Notes: generated by a model not told the origin, from the sequence alone. Positions 7,914 to 15,825 are shown, counted from the first letter of the stretch. The stretch: DNA of 26,038 bases from Bacillota bacterium (GCA_029555925.1 JAKPQU010000572.1:1-26038), one strand, 5' to 3'. Translations and numbers: made by a program.

Positions 7914-8017
7914 ATTATATTATTCGTTCATTAAAAAGCTTTACCTTTATTGAAGGATATTAAATATAAAGAAAGAATTTAATGGTATTAAAAATAAACA
8001 GCAGGAGGGCTAGACAA

Positions 8018-8641
8018 ATGGCTAAAGTTTGGATTAATCCGGCTTTTAAAGATAAAATGCCGGAAGGATTTAAAAAAAGACCTGTCAGTAAAGATTTTAA
8101 GAGAGAAGAGAGAAAGGAAACTCCCAGAAAATTCGACAGAAAAAAACAGGCAAAACCACCGGAAAAGAAAACGCATCTCAGAGAACCAGGCCCGGATCCG
8201 TTACTTGAACTTAAACTTCTACAATACCTGAAAAATAATAATGCAACTATAGAAGCACATTTTATAGAGGGAATAGACATAAAAGGTAAAATAAAATGGT
8301 TTTCCGATTTTATGGTCGGTATTGAAACAGGTAATGAAAAAAATATCATATGTAACAGGTTAATGATGATCTATTACAGAAATTTAGATGCGAAAACTCC
8401 TTCAGAGAAAGATATCAAAGAACTACCTGATCCTGAGCTTGCCAATGCTGAAATAATTGCAATGCAACAGTTAAAAGACAATAAAACTCCCCTTACATTT
8501 CATATGAAAAATAATGTCATATTAAAAGGAACACTTGAATGGTATGAAAAACTTATCTATCATATAAGAAGTATTGACGGAGAAAAAGATTATAATATAC
8601 AGAAATCCTCCCTTATTTATTTTGAGGAGGTGCCGGCTTAA
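8018..8641 (+). CDS. Tandem Hfq/Sm-like RNA chaperone protein (two Sm folds, basic N-terminus)
   Basis: I place the start at ATG 8018, eight bases after AGGAGGG (8003-8009), not at the upstream in-frame ATG 7982, which lacks a ribosome site. The product has 207 residues. Residues 1-60 are Lys/Arg/Pro-rich and probably disordered. Two Hfq-like units follow, about 61-122 and 143-204. Each has a short helix (LLELKLLQYLKNNN; AEIIAMQQLKDNK), then the Sm1-like pattern G/N-x-x-I/L-K-G-x-I/L-x-W-F/Y (GIDIKGKIKWF; NVILKGTLEWY), and a closing strand ending MIYY or LIYF. Ordinary Hfq is one such unit and assembles as a hexamer. The usual YKHAI motif is not conserved. It should bind RNA. The next gene overlaps by one base and has the same architecture. 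Confidence 0.75.
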   Translation: MAKVWINPAFKDKMPEGFKKRPVSKDFKREERKETPRKFDRKKQAKPPEKKTHLREPGPDPLLELKLLQYLKNNNATIEAHFIEGIDIKGKIKWFSDFMVGIETGNEKNIICNRLMMIYYRNLDAKTPSEKDIKELPDPELANAEIIAMQQLKDNKTPLTFHMKNNVILKGTLEWYEKLIYHIRSIDGEKDYNIQKSSLIYFEEVPA

Positions 8642-9354
8642 TGACTGAAATAAAGGAAAAAACTAAAGAAGAAAAAACAAAAACCTTTATTGTATATAAC
8701 TCTATCAACCTTCTTACAAAATATAAAATAGCCGACACCCCCCTAACATTACATCTTACAAACGGTACTACTATTACAGGTAAAATGCGATGGTATGACG
8801 ATTATGCCATTAAAATTATTCTCCCGGACGGAACAGGAAGTGTTACTGTCCCCATACATAATATTATATATTATGAATGTAATCATATAGTTCTGGAAGG
8901 AGAACAGGATAAAATAGCCAGGGTTTTCAGAGGCGTTCCCAAATGTACCAATAAAGAAAAATCTCAGTTAACTAAATACATGAAGAATAATGAACTCATA
9001 CATTTCTATATGGAAGATAATATTGAAATAAAAGGCAGATTAAAATGGTTTGTAGATTACCTCTACTGTATAGAAACCGATAATAATGAACCGGACTATC
9101 ATATAATAAAAAGACATATTTTTTACTATAAAAAAATTGAGGCTCCCAAAATCGAAAGAACTGAACGAGGTAATATAAAAGCACTGGTAAAAGACAGAGG
9201 CTTCGGCTTTATTACCTCGGGGAATGAAGATATCTTTTTCCACTATTCAGAACTGGCAGATAAAGACATAGAGCCTGAAACAGGCCGCGAAGTTCACTTC
9301 GGAGTAAAGACAACACCGAAAGGAAAGGTCGCTGTCAATATAAAAATAAGCTAA
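8641..9354 (+). CDS. Tandem Hfq/Sm-like domains fused to a cold-shock domain
   Basis: The 237-residue product starts at an overlapping TAATG with GAGGAGGTG at 8624-8632, so it is co-translated with the preceding gene. Two Sm-like units span about 18-79 and 105-164 (NGTTITGKMRWYDDY and DNIEIKGRLKWFVDY, closing strands IIYYE and IFYYK). Residues 174-237 are a complete cold-shock domain: GNIKALVKDRGFGFIT holds RNP1 and EDIFFHYSEL holds RNP2. The cold-shock domain binds single-stranded nucleic acid. Sm-like rings bind U- or A-rich RNA. The fusion suggests one RNA chaperone with two different binding surfaces. The CSD call is very secure. The Sm-like call rests on motif pattern and predicted topology. 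The gene is followed by a terminator whose stem contains the stop codon. Confidence 0.85.
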   Translation: MTEIKEKTKEEKTKTFIVYNSINLLTKYKIADTPLTLHLTNGTTITGKMRWYDDYAIKIILPDGTGSVTVPIHNIIYYECNHIVLEGEQDKIARVFRGVPKCTNKEKSQLTKYMKNNELIHFYMEDNIEIKGRLKWFVDYLYCIETDNNEPDYHIIKRHIFYYKKIEAPKIERTERGNIKALVKDRGFGFITSGNEDIFFHYSELADKDIEPETGREVHFGVKTTPKGKVAVNIKIS

Positions 9355-9384
9355 CAGCTAAAATTATACCTGTTAGCTTATTTT
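9345..9384. terminator. Bidirectional intrinsic terminator
   Basis: AATAAGCTAACAG (9345-9357) and CTGTTAGCTTATT (9370-9382) are perfect 13-bp arms with a 12-base loop, followed by TTTT (9381-9384). The stop codon of the CSD fusion (9352-9354) lies inside the left arm. A-rich sequence on the left side gives the minus-strand permease operon a U-tract too. Confidence 0.8.
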
Positions 9385-9398
9385 ATCCCGGGAGCATG

Positions 9399-11003
9399 TT
9401 AAGAATGACTGCCTTCTTCCGCCGGTTCTTTAGCTTCTTTTGAAAGGGAAAATATAAAGAGAACAGCAGCCAGAACTATATAGGCAGCAGTAAATTGATA
9501 TGGTATCTGCCTTGCCACACCTTCAAGATTCCATGGCAAATACATATTTCCATTGGGCATAGCAGAATGGATGATACCGAAGAAAGTAAGTGCTGCTGCT
9601 ATTAAAATAAAGACACAGGCATGCCGTATCTTTCTGTCAATCATAAAAGAAACAAAGGCTCCCCATAACATGGCAGTAAGGATAAATCCATTCCCTAAAG
9701 CCACCGTTACAAGTATTTCAGGCAGTTCCTTGCCTCCCGTATTTGAAAGTAAGGCCTGAAATCTTTCAACAGGAACAATATCAGGAGTGGAATATTTTAT
9801 AGCAAGAAGTCTTGCCACAGTCGGGAAATAGGCGAAGGCAACGGCAGGCGCATGAGCTGCAGGACATGCCATGAAAGCCTGAGACATTATTTCCAGAGCA
9901 ACAAAAATCAAAATCGGAGCAAGCACAGCTCTCGGTATAAGCTCTACAATAAATGATACATAACCGAATATGCCTCCAAGTCCTATAAAAAGACCTGTAA
10001 TTATTGTGTATCCCACTCTGCTTCCCATAGCTTTATAGGCAGGCTGTCCTATATATGGTGTTGACTGGGCTACGCCTCCGAATATACCTGCAAGCAATGT
10101 GGCAATAGCCTCTGTAAGTAGAATGTCTCTTGTGTTGAAATCATCACCTGCCACTCTGGCACTTTCTGTAACATTTATGCCTCCCACTACCGTAAGTATT
10201 GCAAAAGGCAGGGCAATCGGAAGATATGTAAGGGCATCCTTTAATCCATAGATGAAACCGATAGTAGGAACGGGGAAACCGAAATGTAATTCCATTACAG
10301 GAGCTTTGTAGGTACATCCGACCAGCCCCTGAGGGCCCAGTATGTAGTAAAAAATCGTTCCCACACATACTGCAGAAAAGACACCGGGAATATTTTTCGG
10401 AAGCTTAATTTTTGCTATGAGATTATATAAAATAAGACCCATTGCGATCATGCCCACAACAGGAAGGCCGAATATATCCACGAGAGGCACAAAACCTATA
10501 AGAGCAAGACCTATACCTGCAAGAGAACCGAGAAGACCTGCCTGAGGGACTGCTTTCTGTACCCATCCGCCTACAAAAGAAAAGATCAATTTAAAAACTC
10601 CTATGAGAACCATTGTAGCCATTCCTACGTACCAGGTCATGGTGGCTGCATCCTCTACATTCATGCCCTTTCCCTTCATAAAGAGAAAACAAGGTCCGAG
10701 AACCGTAAGGGCAATACCTATGGTAGAAGGTGTATCAAGGCCCAGTGGCATGGCAGTTACTTCATTATTACCGGTTTTCTTCGCAAGTCTGATAGCCATC
10801 CAACTGTAAACAAGATCACCGAACAACACTCCAAGGGCAGTGCCGGGAAACATCTTCTGATAAACTATATGAGCAGGAAAACCAAAACCGAATACCAGAA
10901 TACCTGCAAGAAATGACAGAACTGTCATATTATCAAACATAAGACCGAAAAATCCGTTTAAATCACCGGGAACAAACCATTTGTAACCACTCTTTTTTTC
11001 CAA
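9399..11003 (-). CDS. NCS2-like (xanthine/uracil/adenine-type) permease
   Basis: The 534-residue product is a polytopic membrane protein with about 12-13 hydrophobic helices. It opens with WFVPGDLNGFFGLMFDNMT. It shows the NCS2/AzgA-type pattern of glycine-rich helices and the region GGINVTESARVAGDDFNTRD preceding LLTEAIATLLAGIFGGVAQSTPYIGQ, which resembles the purine/uracil permease core. It is likely a proton- or Na+-coupled nucleobase importer. The start codon is TTG, preceded by AAGGAAG seven bases away. No in-frame ATG lies upstream before a stop. It is the last gene of a nucleoside ABC operon, which supports a role in nucleobase uptake, for instance of the base released after nucleoside cleavage. 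The exact substrate is undetermined. Confidence 0.85.
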   Translation of the reverse strand: MEKKSGYKWFVPGDLNGFFGLMFDNMTVLSFLAGILVFGFGFPAHIVYQKMFPGTALGVLFGDLVYSWMAIRLAKKTGNNEVTAMPLGLDTPSTIGIALTVLGPCFLFMKGKGMNVEDAATMTWYVGMATMVLIGVFKLIFSFVGGWVQKAVPQAGLLGSLAGIGLALIGFVPLVDIFGLPVVGMIAMGLILYNLIAKIKLPKNIPGVFSAVCVGTIFYYILGPQGLVGCTYKAPVMELHFGFPVPTIGFIYGLKDALTYLPIALPFAILTVVGGINVTESARVAGDDFNTRDILLTEAIATLLAGIFGGVAQSTPYIGQPAYKAMGSRVGYTIITGLFIGLGGIFGYVSFIVELIPRAVLAPILIFVALEIMSQAFMACPAAHAPAVAFAYFPTVARLLAIKYSTPDIVPVERFQALLSNTGGKELPEILVTVALGNGFILTAMLWGAFVSFMIDRKIRHACVFILIAAALTFFGIIHSAMPNGNMYLPWNLEGVARQIPYQFTAAYIVLAAVLFIFSLSKEAKEPAEEGSHS

Positions 11004-11033
11004 AATTATTTCTTCCTTTCTTTAATATCTTTA

Positions 11034-11101
11034 ATAAATAATGAGCAGTGAATAATAAATTTTTCCTATTACTCACTACTCACTAATCACTACTAAATAT
11101 T
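11034..11101. repeat. Heptamer array between two permease genes
   Basis: TACTCAC (11070-11076), TACTCAC (11077-11083) and TAATCAC (11084-11090), plus a partial TACT, face a reversed AGCAGTGA (about 11044-11051). In the direction of transcription (minus) the GTGA-reading units come first after the stop codon at 11102-11104, and the reversed unit follows. The following gene's ribosome site (about 11011-11020) lies just beyond. Confidence 0.75.
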
Positions 11102-12001
11102 CTACCTTTCACTGGGATCATAAGGCACACCGCTTGCGGCGGGAGGCCTTGATCTGCCTATAACACCTGCTATGGCAATAATAGTAAGCACATAAGGTAT
11201 CATGAGCATAAATTCTGATGGTATCGGCACCTTTCCCTGAAGAGTACTCTGAAGATTATCACAGAAACCGAAAAACAGACATGCTCCAAGGGTACCCAGG
11301 GGAGTCCATTTGCCGAATATGAGAGCAGCAAGAGCAATAAAACCGCGGTTTGCCGTCATACCTTTTGAGAAAAGACCGCTTTCACCTATGGAAAGATAGG
11401 CTCCTCCTATTGCAGCAAGAGCTCCGCTCATTATAACACAGAGATATCTTGTTATATAAACATTTACTCCTACCGTATCGGCAGCTTTGGGATGTTCTCC
11501 AACCGCACGGACCCTGAGACCGTAGGAAGTTCTATAAAGGAACACATGTATAAGCCCTGCCAGGACAAAAGCCATATAGATGAGAAAATATTTACTCAAA
11601 ATGAAACTCTGCCTTTCAAAAGTAACGGCAAGAGGAGGTGTTGCACCGGGCTTACCGTATATTACAGGTATTAAATATTCTGTCGCACCTGCTGCAAATA
11701 TATTAATTGCAGTACCGCCAACTATCTGATTGACTTTAAATTTTATACTTAAAATACCATGAAGTAAACCCATAAGAGAACCTATAATTATGGCTCCTAA
11801 AAGACCAATCCAGAGACTGCCTGTAAGATGGGTAAAAACTACGGCAGAAAAAGCGCCAGTAAGCATTATTCCTTCAAGGCAGATATTTACCACACCTGAC
11901 CTTTCGGAAAAAAGCCCTCCCAGTGAAGCATATATCATAGGAATTGCTTTGGTTATCGTAACAGTTATTAATGACCAGCTTATAAGTTCTAATAAAATCA
12001 A
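11102..12001 (-). CDS. Nucleoside ABC transporter permease (YufQ/BmpC type)
   Basis: The 299-residue product is a BPD_transp_2-type inner-membrane permease with about eight helices. It contains SGVVNICLEGIMLTGAF near the N-terminus and YGLRVRAVGEHPKAADTVGVNV in the cytoplasmic loop, the coupling region that contacts the ATPase in ribose/nucleoside importers. ERSGVVNICLEG is characteristic of the second permease of Bmp-linked nucleoside systems. The start is TTG at 11999-12001 with AAGGGG about nine bases upstream. It is fourth in the operon bmp-ATPase-permease-permease-NCS2. The C-terminus is short and ends PSER. Family assignment is secure. Nucleoside specificity comes from the operon. Confidence 0.92.
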   Translation of the reverse strand: MILLELISWSLITVTITKAIPMIYASLGGLFSERSGVVNICLEGIMLTGAFSAVVFTHLTGSLWIGLLGAIIIGSLMGLLHGILSIKFKVNQIVGGTAINIFAAGATEYLIPVIYGKPGATPPLAVTFERQSFILSKYFLIYMAFVLAGLIHVFLYRTSYGLRVRAVGEHPKAADTVGVNVYITRYLCVIMSGALAAIGGAYLSIGESGLFSKGMTANRGFIALAALIFGKWTPLGTLGACLFFGFCDNLQSTLQGKVPIPSEFMLMIPYVLTIIAIAGVIGRSRPPAASGVPYDPSER

Positions 12002-12082
12002 ATCTGTTTACCCCTTTTCACTGACCAGTGACCAGTAGCCATATTATTCGGTCACTGGTAACTGATTACTGCTCACTGATCT
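12002..12082. repeat. Heptamer array with 9-bp hairpin between the two ABC permeases
   Basis: On the minus strand the units AGTGAGC, AGTAATC, AGTTACC and AGTGACC run in register, then reversed units follow. CCAGTGACC (12025-12033) and GGTCACTGG (12050-12058) are perfect inverted arms with a 16-base loop. The upstream gene ends in AAGTGA, whose TGA is the stop and whose AGTGA resembles a unit. Confidence 0.8.
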
Positions 12083-13114
12083 TCACTTCTTTTTCATTTC
12101 AGGTAAAAAATATCTCACCAGTTGATCTGCCGCTACAAACATAATAACCAGCCCCTGAATAATACTTGCTATCTGTTTCGGCGTTCTGGCAAGCACCATC
12201 ATCTTTGTGGCACCACTGCTTAAGGATCCAAAAAGAAGTGCAGAAAGTATGACTGCAAGGGGATTATTTTGCGCAAGAAGCGCCACGGCAATCCCCTGAA
12301 ATCCATAGTCAGCAGATATGTCTGGAGTAAAATACCTGAATACTCCGAGAACTTCACAGCATCCTGCAATTCCTGCGAGAGAACCGCTTATAAACATTGC
12401 AAGAACTACATTTTTTGCTACATTTATTCCGCCGTATTCAGCTGCAAGAGGATTGTATCCTACAGCTCTCACTTCATATCCTACAGTTGTACGGTTCAGA
12501 AGATAATAAATAACTACTGCCACAATCAGGGCAATAAATATGGAAACATTCAATCTCACAATCAGACGAAGAAGCTCTGCCGTTGCATGCACATGAGGAG
12601 TTTTGGGAGATACGCCTTCCGGATCTCTCATTGGCCCGTTTACAAGGAATTCTGTAAATTTTAAAGCCACAAAATTTAACATGATAGTAGTTATAACTTC
12701 ATGGGCACCAAATCTTGCTTTTAAATACCCGGCCAGTCCTCCCCAGAGACCTCCTGCAATTATGGCTGCAAGAAAACAGAGAGGAAGATGTATGAAAGAA
12801 GGGAGAGTAAAAGCATATCCCACATAGGAAGCAGCAACAGCCCCGATAAGAAGCTGTCCTTCAGCACCTATATTAAAAACACCGCATCTGAAGGCAAAAG
12901 CTACAGAAAGTCCGCAAAAGATAAGGGGTATCGTTTTAACAAGCGTTTCTGCAATACTTGCTTTACTGCCGAAAGCTCCATATAAAAGAGCCATATAGGA
13001 AGTAATTACACCTCTTCCCGAAATGGCAATAAATATAGAACCCACCACAAGAGCCATTATGACTGCAATTATTGGTACTATTATATCTATTATGTTACCT
13101 TTTTGTTTCTTCAT
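12083..13114 (-). CDS. Nucleoside ABC transporter permease (YufP/BmpB type)
   Basis: I start at ATG 13114 (MKKQKGNIID..., 343 residues). The upstream in-frame GTG 13147 would add a tail encoded by heptamer repeat sequence, and I reject it. The protein has about nine or ten membrane helices. FRCGVFNIGAEGQLLIG and VGYEVRAVGYNPLAAEYGGI are family marks of the first permease of Bmp-type importers, the latter holding the ATPase-coupling loop. The ribosome site is weak (AGAAAAG only), so translation may depend on coupling to the ATPase gene 43 bases upstream. It ends EMKKK followed by TGA within an AGTGA. It forms the channel together with the next gene. Confidence 0.92.
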   Translation of the reverse strand: MKKQKGNIIDIIVPIIAVIMALVVGSIFIAISGRGVITSYMALLYGAFGSKASIAETLVKTIPLIFCGLSVAFAFRCGVFNIGAEGQLLIGAVAASYVGYAFTLPSFIHLPLCFLAAIIAGGLWGGLAGYLKARFGAHEVITTIMLNFVALKFTEFLVNGPMRDPEGVSPKTPHVHATAELLRLIVRLNVSIFIALIVAVVIYYLLNRTTVGYEVRAVGYNPLAAEYGGINVAKNVVLAMFISGSLAGIAGCCEVLGVFRYFTPDISADYGFQGIAVALLAQNNPLAVILSALLFGSLSSGATKMMVLARTPKQIASIIQGLVIMFVAADQLVRYFLPEMKKK

Positions 13115-13160
13115 ATCTTTTCTACAGTGACATGGACTATCTGCCACGTATCACGCATCA
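13115..13160. repeat. Short heptamer array at the ATPase-permease junction
   Basis: On the minus strand CGTGATG, CGTGATA and CGTGGCA run in register (about 13141-13161), followed after a gap by reversed TGTCACTG. The first TGA, at 13158-13160, is the stop codon of the ATPase gene. The reversed part directly precedes the permease start. Confidence 0.75.
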
Positions 13161-14663
13161 CGATTTAGCTCCTGTCATCATAACTCCTATTTTATCCTGT
13201 GTGGCATCTGCCCCTGATAATTCTCCTACAATCTTTCCTTCATATATAACAAGGATTCTATCACTCAGATTCATAATCTCCTCAAGCTCAAGAGAAACGA
13301 GCAGTATGCCCTTCCCGTTGCGGCGCTGTTCAAGAAGGTTTTCCTGAACAAATTCAATAGCTCCTACATCAAGGCCTCTTGTAGGCTGTGATGCTATTAA
13401 AAGATTGGGGTTTCTTGTTATTTCTCTGGCTATAATAATTTTTTGCTGGTTTCCTCCTGAAAGAGAACGGGCAAGAACCTCTTTCCCCGGAGTTCTCACA
13501 TCAAATTTTTCTATGAGTTTTGCAGCAAAATCATATATGGCTTTATAACTCAGATTTATCCATTTAGCAAAAGGAGATTTATAGTAATCCATAAGCACAA
13601 AATTTTCAGCTACCGAGAAATTCAACACAAGACCTCTCTTATGTCTGTCTTCAGGAATATGTCCCAGTCCTGACTCTATTATCTTACGGGGGGCCATATT
13701 GGTTATGTTCTTCCCTTTAAGAGAAATATGTCCCGAAGCTTTCCGGAGGCCCGCTATAACTTCTACCAGTTCTGTCTGCCCGTTGCCGTCAACCCCTGCA
13801 ATGCCTACAATCTCTCCTGCCCTCACATTAAAACTTATAGAGTTCAACGCAGGAAGTCCCCTGTCATCTATGGCACTTACTTTCTGAACATCCAGAACTA
13901 CTTCTCCCGGCTCAATTGCTTCCTTTTTAACACGAAATACTACGTCACGACCGACCATCATACTGGCAATTTTTTCCGTAGATACTTCTGATGTAACAGC
14001 CTCTCCGGTAATCTTTCCATGACGGAGTACAACAATTCTGTCGGAAATCTGTTTTACTTCATCAAGTTTATGGGTTATTATAATTATGGATTTGCCTTTT
14101 TCTATAAGCAACCTGATAATAGAAAAAAATTCTTTTATTTCCTGTGGAGTAAGAACTGCCGTAGGTTCGTCCAGAATAAGAATTTCCGCTCCCCTGTAAA
14201 GGGTCTTTAAAATTTCCACCCTCTGCTGCATGCCTACGGAAATATTTTCTATTCTGGCAAATGGATCTATTTTCAATCCGTACTGATCCGATATTTCTTT
14301 AACCTTTTTCGCAGCTTCTTCTATATTCAGAAATATGCCGCCTTTAACAGGTTCTGAGCCGAGAATTATATTTTCCGTAACTGTAAGAGGAGGCACAAGC
14401 ATAAAGTGCTGATGAACCATGCCTATGCCGAGACTTATGGCAGTATTCGGGTCTTTTATAATTACAGGTTTCTCATTTATAAATATCTGACCTTTTTCCG
14501 GCTGGTAAAGTCCGTAGAGAATATTCATAAGGGTACTTTTACCTGCACCGTTTTCACCTGCAAGAGCAAGTATTTCACCTTTATTCAGATGAAAACTTAC
14601 ATCTTCATTCGCTTTTATACCGGGGAATTCTTTAGTAATTCCCTTCATTTCAACAACTTTCAT
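13158..14663 (-). CDS. Nucleoside/sugar ABC importer double ATPase (YufO/BmpD, RbsA-like)
   Basis: The 501-residue product has two ABC domains in one chain. The first holds Walker A GENGAGKST (36-44), signature SVGMQQR (142-148) and Walker B LILDEP (Asp165-Glu166). The second has a degenerate Walker A GVDGNGQTE (290-298, no Lys) and signature LSGGNQQK (401-408). Its Walker B reads ASQPTRGLDVGA with Gln in place of the catalytic Glu. This one-good, one-degenerate arrangement is normal for RbsA/YufO-type importers. It powers the two permeases encoded downstream. No Shine-Dalgarno site lies before ATG 14663. The sequence there is the reversed half of a heptamer array. Its stop is the TGA of another array. 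Confidence 0.96.
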   Translation of the reverse strand: MKVVEMKGITKEFPGIKANEDVSFHLNKGEILALAGENGAGKSTLMNILYGLYQPEKGQIFINEKPVIIKDPNTAISLGIGMVHQHFMLVPPLTVTENIILGSEPVKGGIFLNIEEAAKKVKEISDQYGLKIDPFARIENISVGMQQRVEILKTLYRGAEILILDEPTAVLTPQEIKEFFSIIRLLIEKGKSIIIITHKLDEVKQISDRIVVLRHGKITGEAVTSEVSTEKIASMMVGRDVVFRVKKEAIEPGEVVLDVQKVSAIDDRGLPALNSISFNVRAGEIVGIAGVDGNGQTELVEVIAGLRKASGHISLKGKNITNMAPRKIIESGLGHIPEDRHKRGLVLNFSVAENFVLMDYYKSPFAKWINLSYKAIYDFAAKLIEKFDVRTPGKEVLARSLSGGNQQKIIIAREITRNPNLLIASQPTRGLDVGAIEFVQENLLEQRRNGKGILLVSLELEEIMNLSDRILVIYEGKIVGELSGADATQDKIGVMMTGAKS

Positions 14664-14666
14664 AAT

Positions 14667-14743
14667 GGGTGACGGGTGATAGGTGATGGGTGACGGGTAA
14701 TATTAATCACCATTCACTTTTCACTTTTCACTTTTCACTATTT
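14667..14743. repeat. 5+5 inverted heptamer array at the BMP-ATPase junction
   Basis: Five units GGGTGAC, GGGTGAT, AGGTGAT, GGGTGAC, GGGTAAT (14667-14701) are followed by TAATCAC, CATTCAC and three TTTTCAC (14704-14738). The two halves are reverse-oriented, so the RNA can fold into an imperfect hairpin. The right half encodes the last residues of the BMP lipoprotein, and its stop TGA is part of GTGA. The left half abuts the ATPase start codon. Confidence 0.9.
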
Positions 14744-15785
14744 TCACCTCAAAATTCTTAAGCTCTTCAGGAGTGGAAGGCACCACAATCTCTCCGTTTA
14801 TCACTTTTTCCTTATATTCTTCTATCTTCGCAAGAACACTTTCGGGGATCTTATTACGGGTATATTTCATTTCAGTAAGACTTACTCCTCCTTCTTTCAG
14901 CCCGTAAACACGATGTCCTGAAATGAATTCTCCTCCGGCTTCAAGCTTGGACACATCGAAAATAGCCACATCAACATGTTTCATCATACTTGTAAGAACG
15001 ACAGTCTTTACTATATTGCCTTCATTATCTTTTACAACACCGATAGAATCCTGATCCCCGTCGACACCTATTACATAACACTCATTTTTCTGATTTTTTG
15101 CTGCCTCTATGGCACCGAGACCGCATTTGCCGGAAGCATGATAGATAATATCCACTCCCTGGCTGTATAAGATTGAAGATAAATCTTTTCCCTTCGATAC
15201 ATCTTCGAAATCACCTGTATATTTCACAATTACTTTTACACCGGGGTTTGCAAGTTTTACACCTGCTTCATAACCTGTCTGAAATTTTTTTATTAAAGGT
15301 ACATCAATTCCGCCGAGAAAACCTACTGAACCTGTTTTTGTCATAAGACCTGCCATAAGACCTGCAAGAAAAGAACCTTCTTCTTCTTTAAAGGTACAGG
15401 ATATAACATTGGGCCTATCCACCACTTCGTCTATAATACCGAAATGAGTGGCAGGATAAAGTTCTGCCGATTCAGTAAGGGCATCTTTTGTGAGAAAACC
15501 TATGGAAAATATAAGATTATAACCGAGATCTGCAAAAGCATTCAGATTGGGCCCGTAATCTGTCATAGAGCCGGATTCCACCACCTGTGTTTCTACAGGC
15601 AATTCTTTACCTGCTCGTGTAAGGCCTTCATTGGCGGAATCATTAAAAGATTGATCTCCAAGACCGGCCGCATCAGTAACAAGACCGATTTTAACCATTT
15701 TCCCTCCCTCATTATGTTCCTGCATACAACCTGTACAGAAAAAAATAATTAAAACAATACACAAAGTAGCTGCCGATTTTAACAC
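14721..15785 (-). CDS. bmpA: BMP-family (PnrA-like) nucleoside-binding lipoprotein
   Basis: The 354-residue product has a lipoprotein signal: basic start, hydrophobic stretch and lipobox FCTGC with Cys20 as the lipidated residue. GLVTDAAGLGDQSFNDSANEG (from residue 34) and YVIGVDGDQDS are diagnostic of the Bmp/Med/PnrA family, which binds purine nucleosides for ABC uptake. The start is GTG 15785, preceded by AAAGGGTGA. The start context favours this over any later ATG. It is the first gene of the transport operon. The last residues (VKSEK) and the stop codon are encoded by the heptamer array, which suggests repeat insertion changed the original C-terminus. Substrate range (inosine, guanosine, others) cannot be read from sequence. 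Confidence 0.95.
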   Translation of the reverse strand: MLKSAATLCIVLIIFFCTGCMQEHNEGGKMVKIGLVTDAAGLGDQSFNDSANEGLTRAGKELPVETQVVESGSMTDYGPNLNAFADLGYNLIFSIGFLTKDALTESAELYPATHFGIIDEVVDRPNVISCTFKEEEGSFLAGLMAGLMTKTGSVGFLGGIDVPLIKKFQTGYEAGVKLANPGVKVIVKYTGDFEDVSKGKDLSSILYSQGVDIIYHASGKCGLGAIEAAKNQKNECYVIGVDGDQDSIGVVKDNEGNIVKTVVLTSMMKHVDVAIFDVSKLEAGGEFISGHRVYGLKEGGVSLTEMKYTRNKIPESVLAKIEEYKEKVINGEIVVPSTPEELKNFEVKIVKSEK

Positions 15786-15825
15786 ACTATATCACCCTTT
15801 ACCGCTCTCTGAGCACTCCACGAAT

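Noticed and set aside
7843..7981. tRNA or small RNA gene in the gap before the Hfq-like operon
   Set aside because: No cloverleaf or stable hairpin could be drawn. The region is simply AT-rich.
7982..8017. Upstream in-frame ATG for the first Hfq-like gene
   Set aside because: No Shine-Dalgarno sequence precedes it, while AGGAGGG lies eight bases before ATG 8018 and would fall inside the longer version.
13115..13147. Upstream GTG start of the first ABC permease
   Set aside because: It would add an N-terminal segment (MADSPCHC...) encoded by repeat sequence with no ribosome site. Starting at 13114 gives a normal membrane-protein N-terminus.
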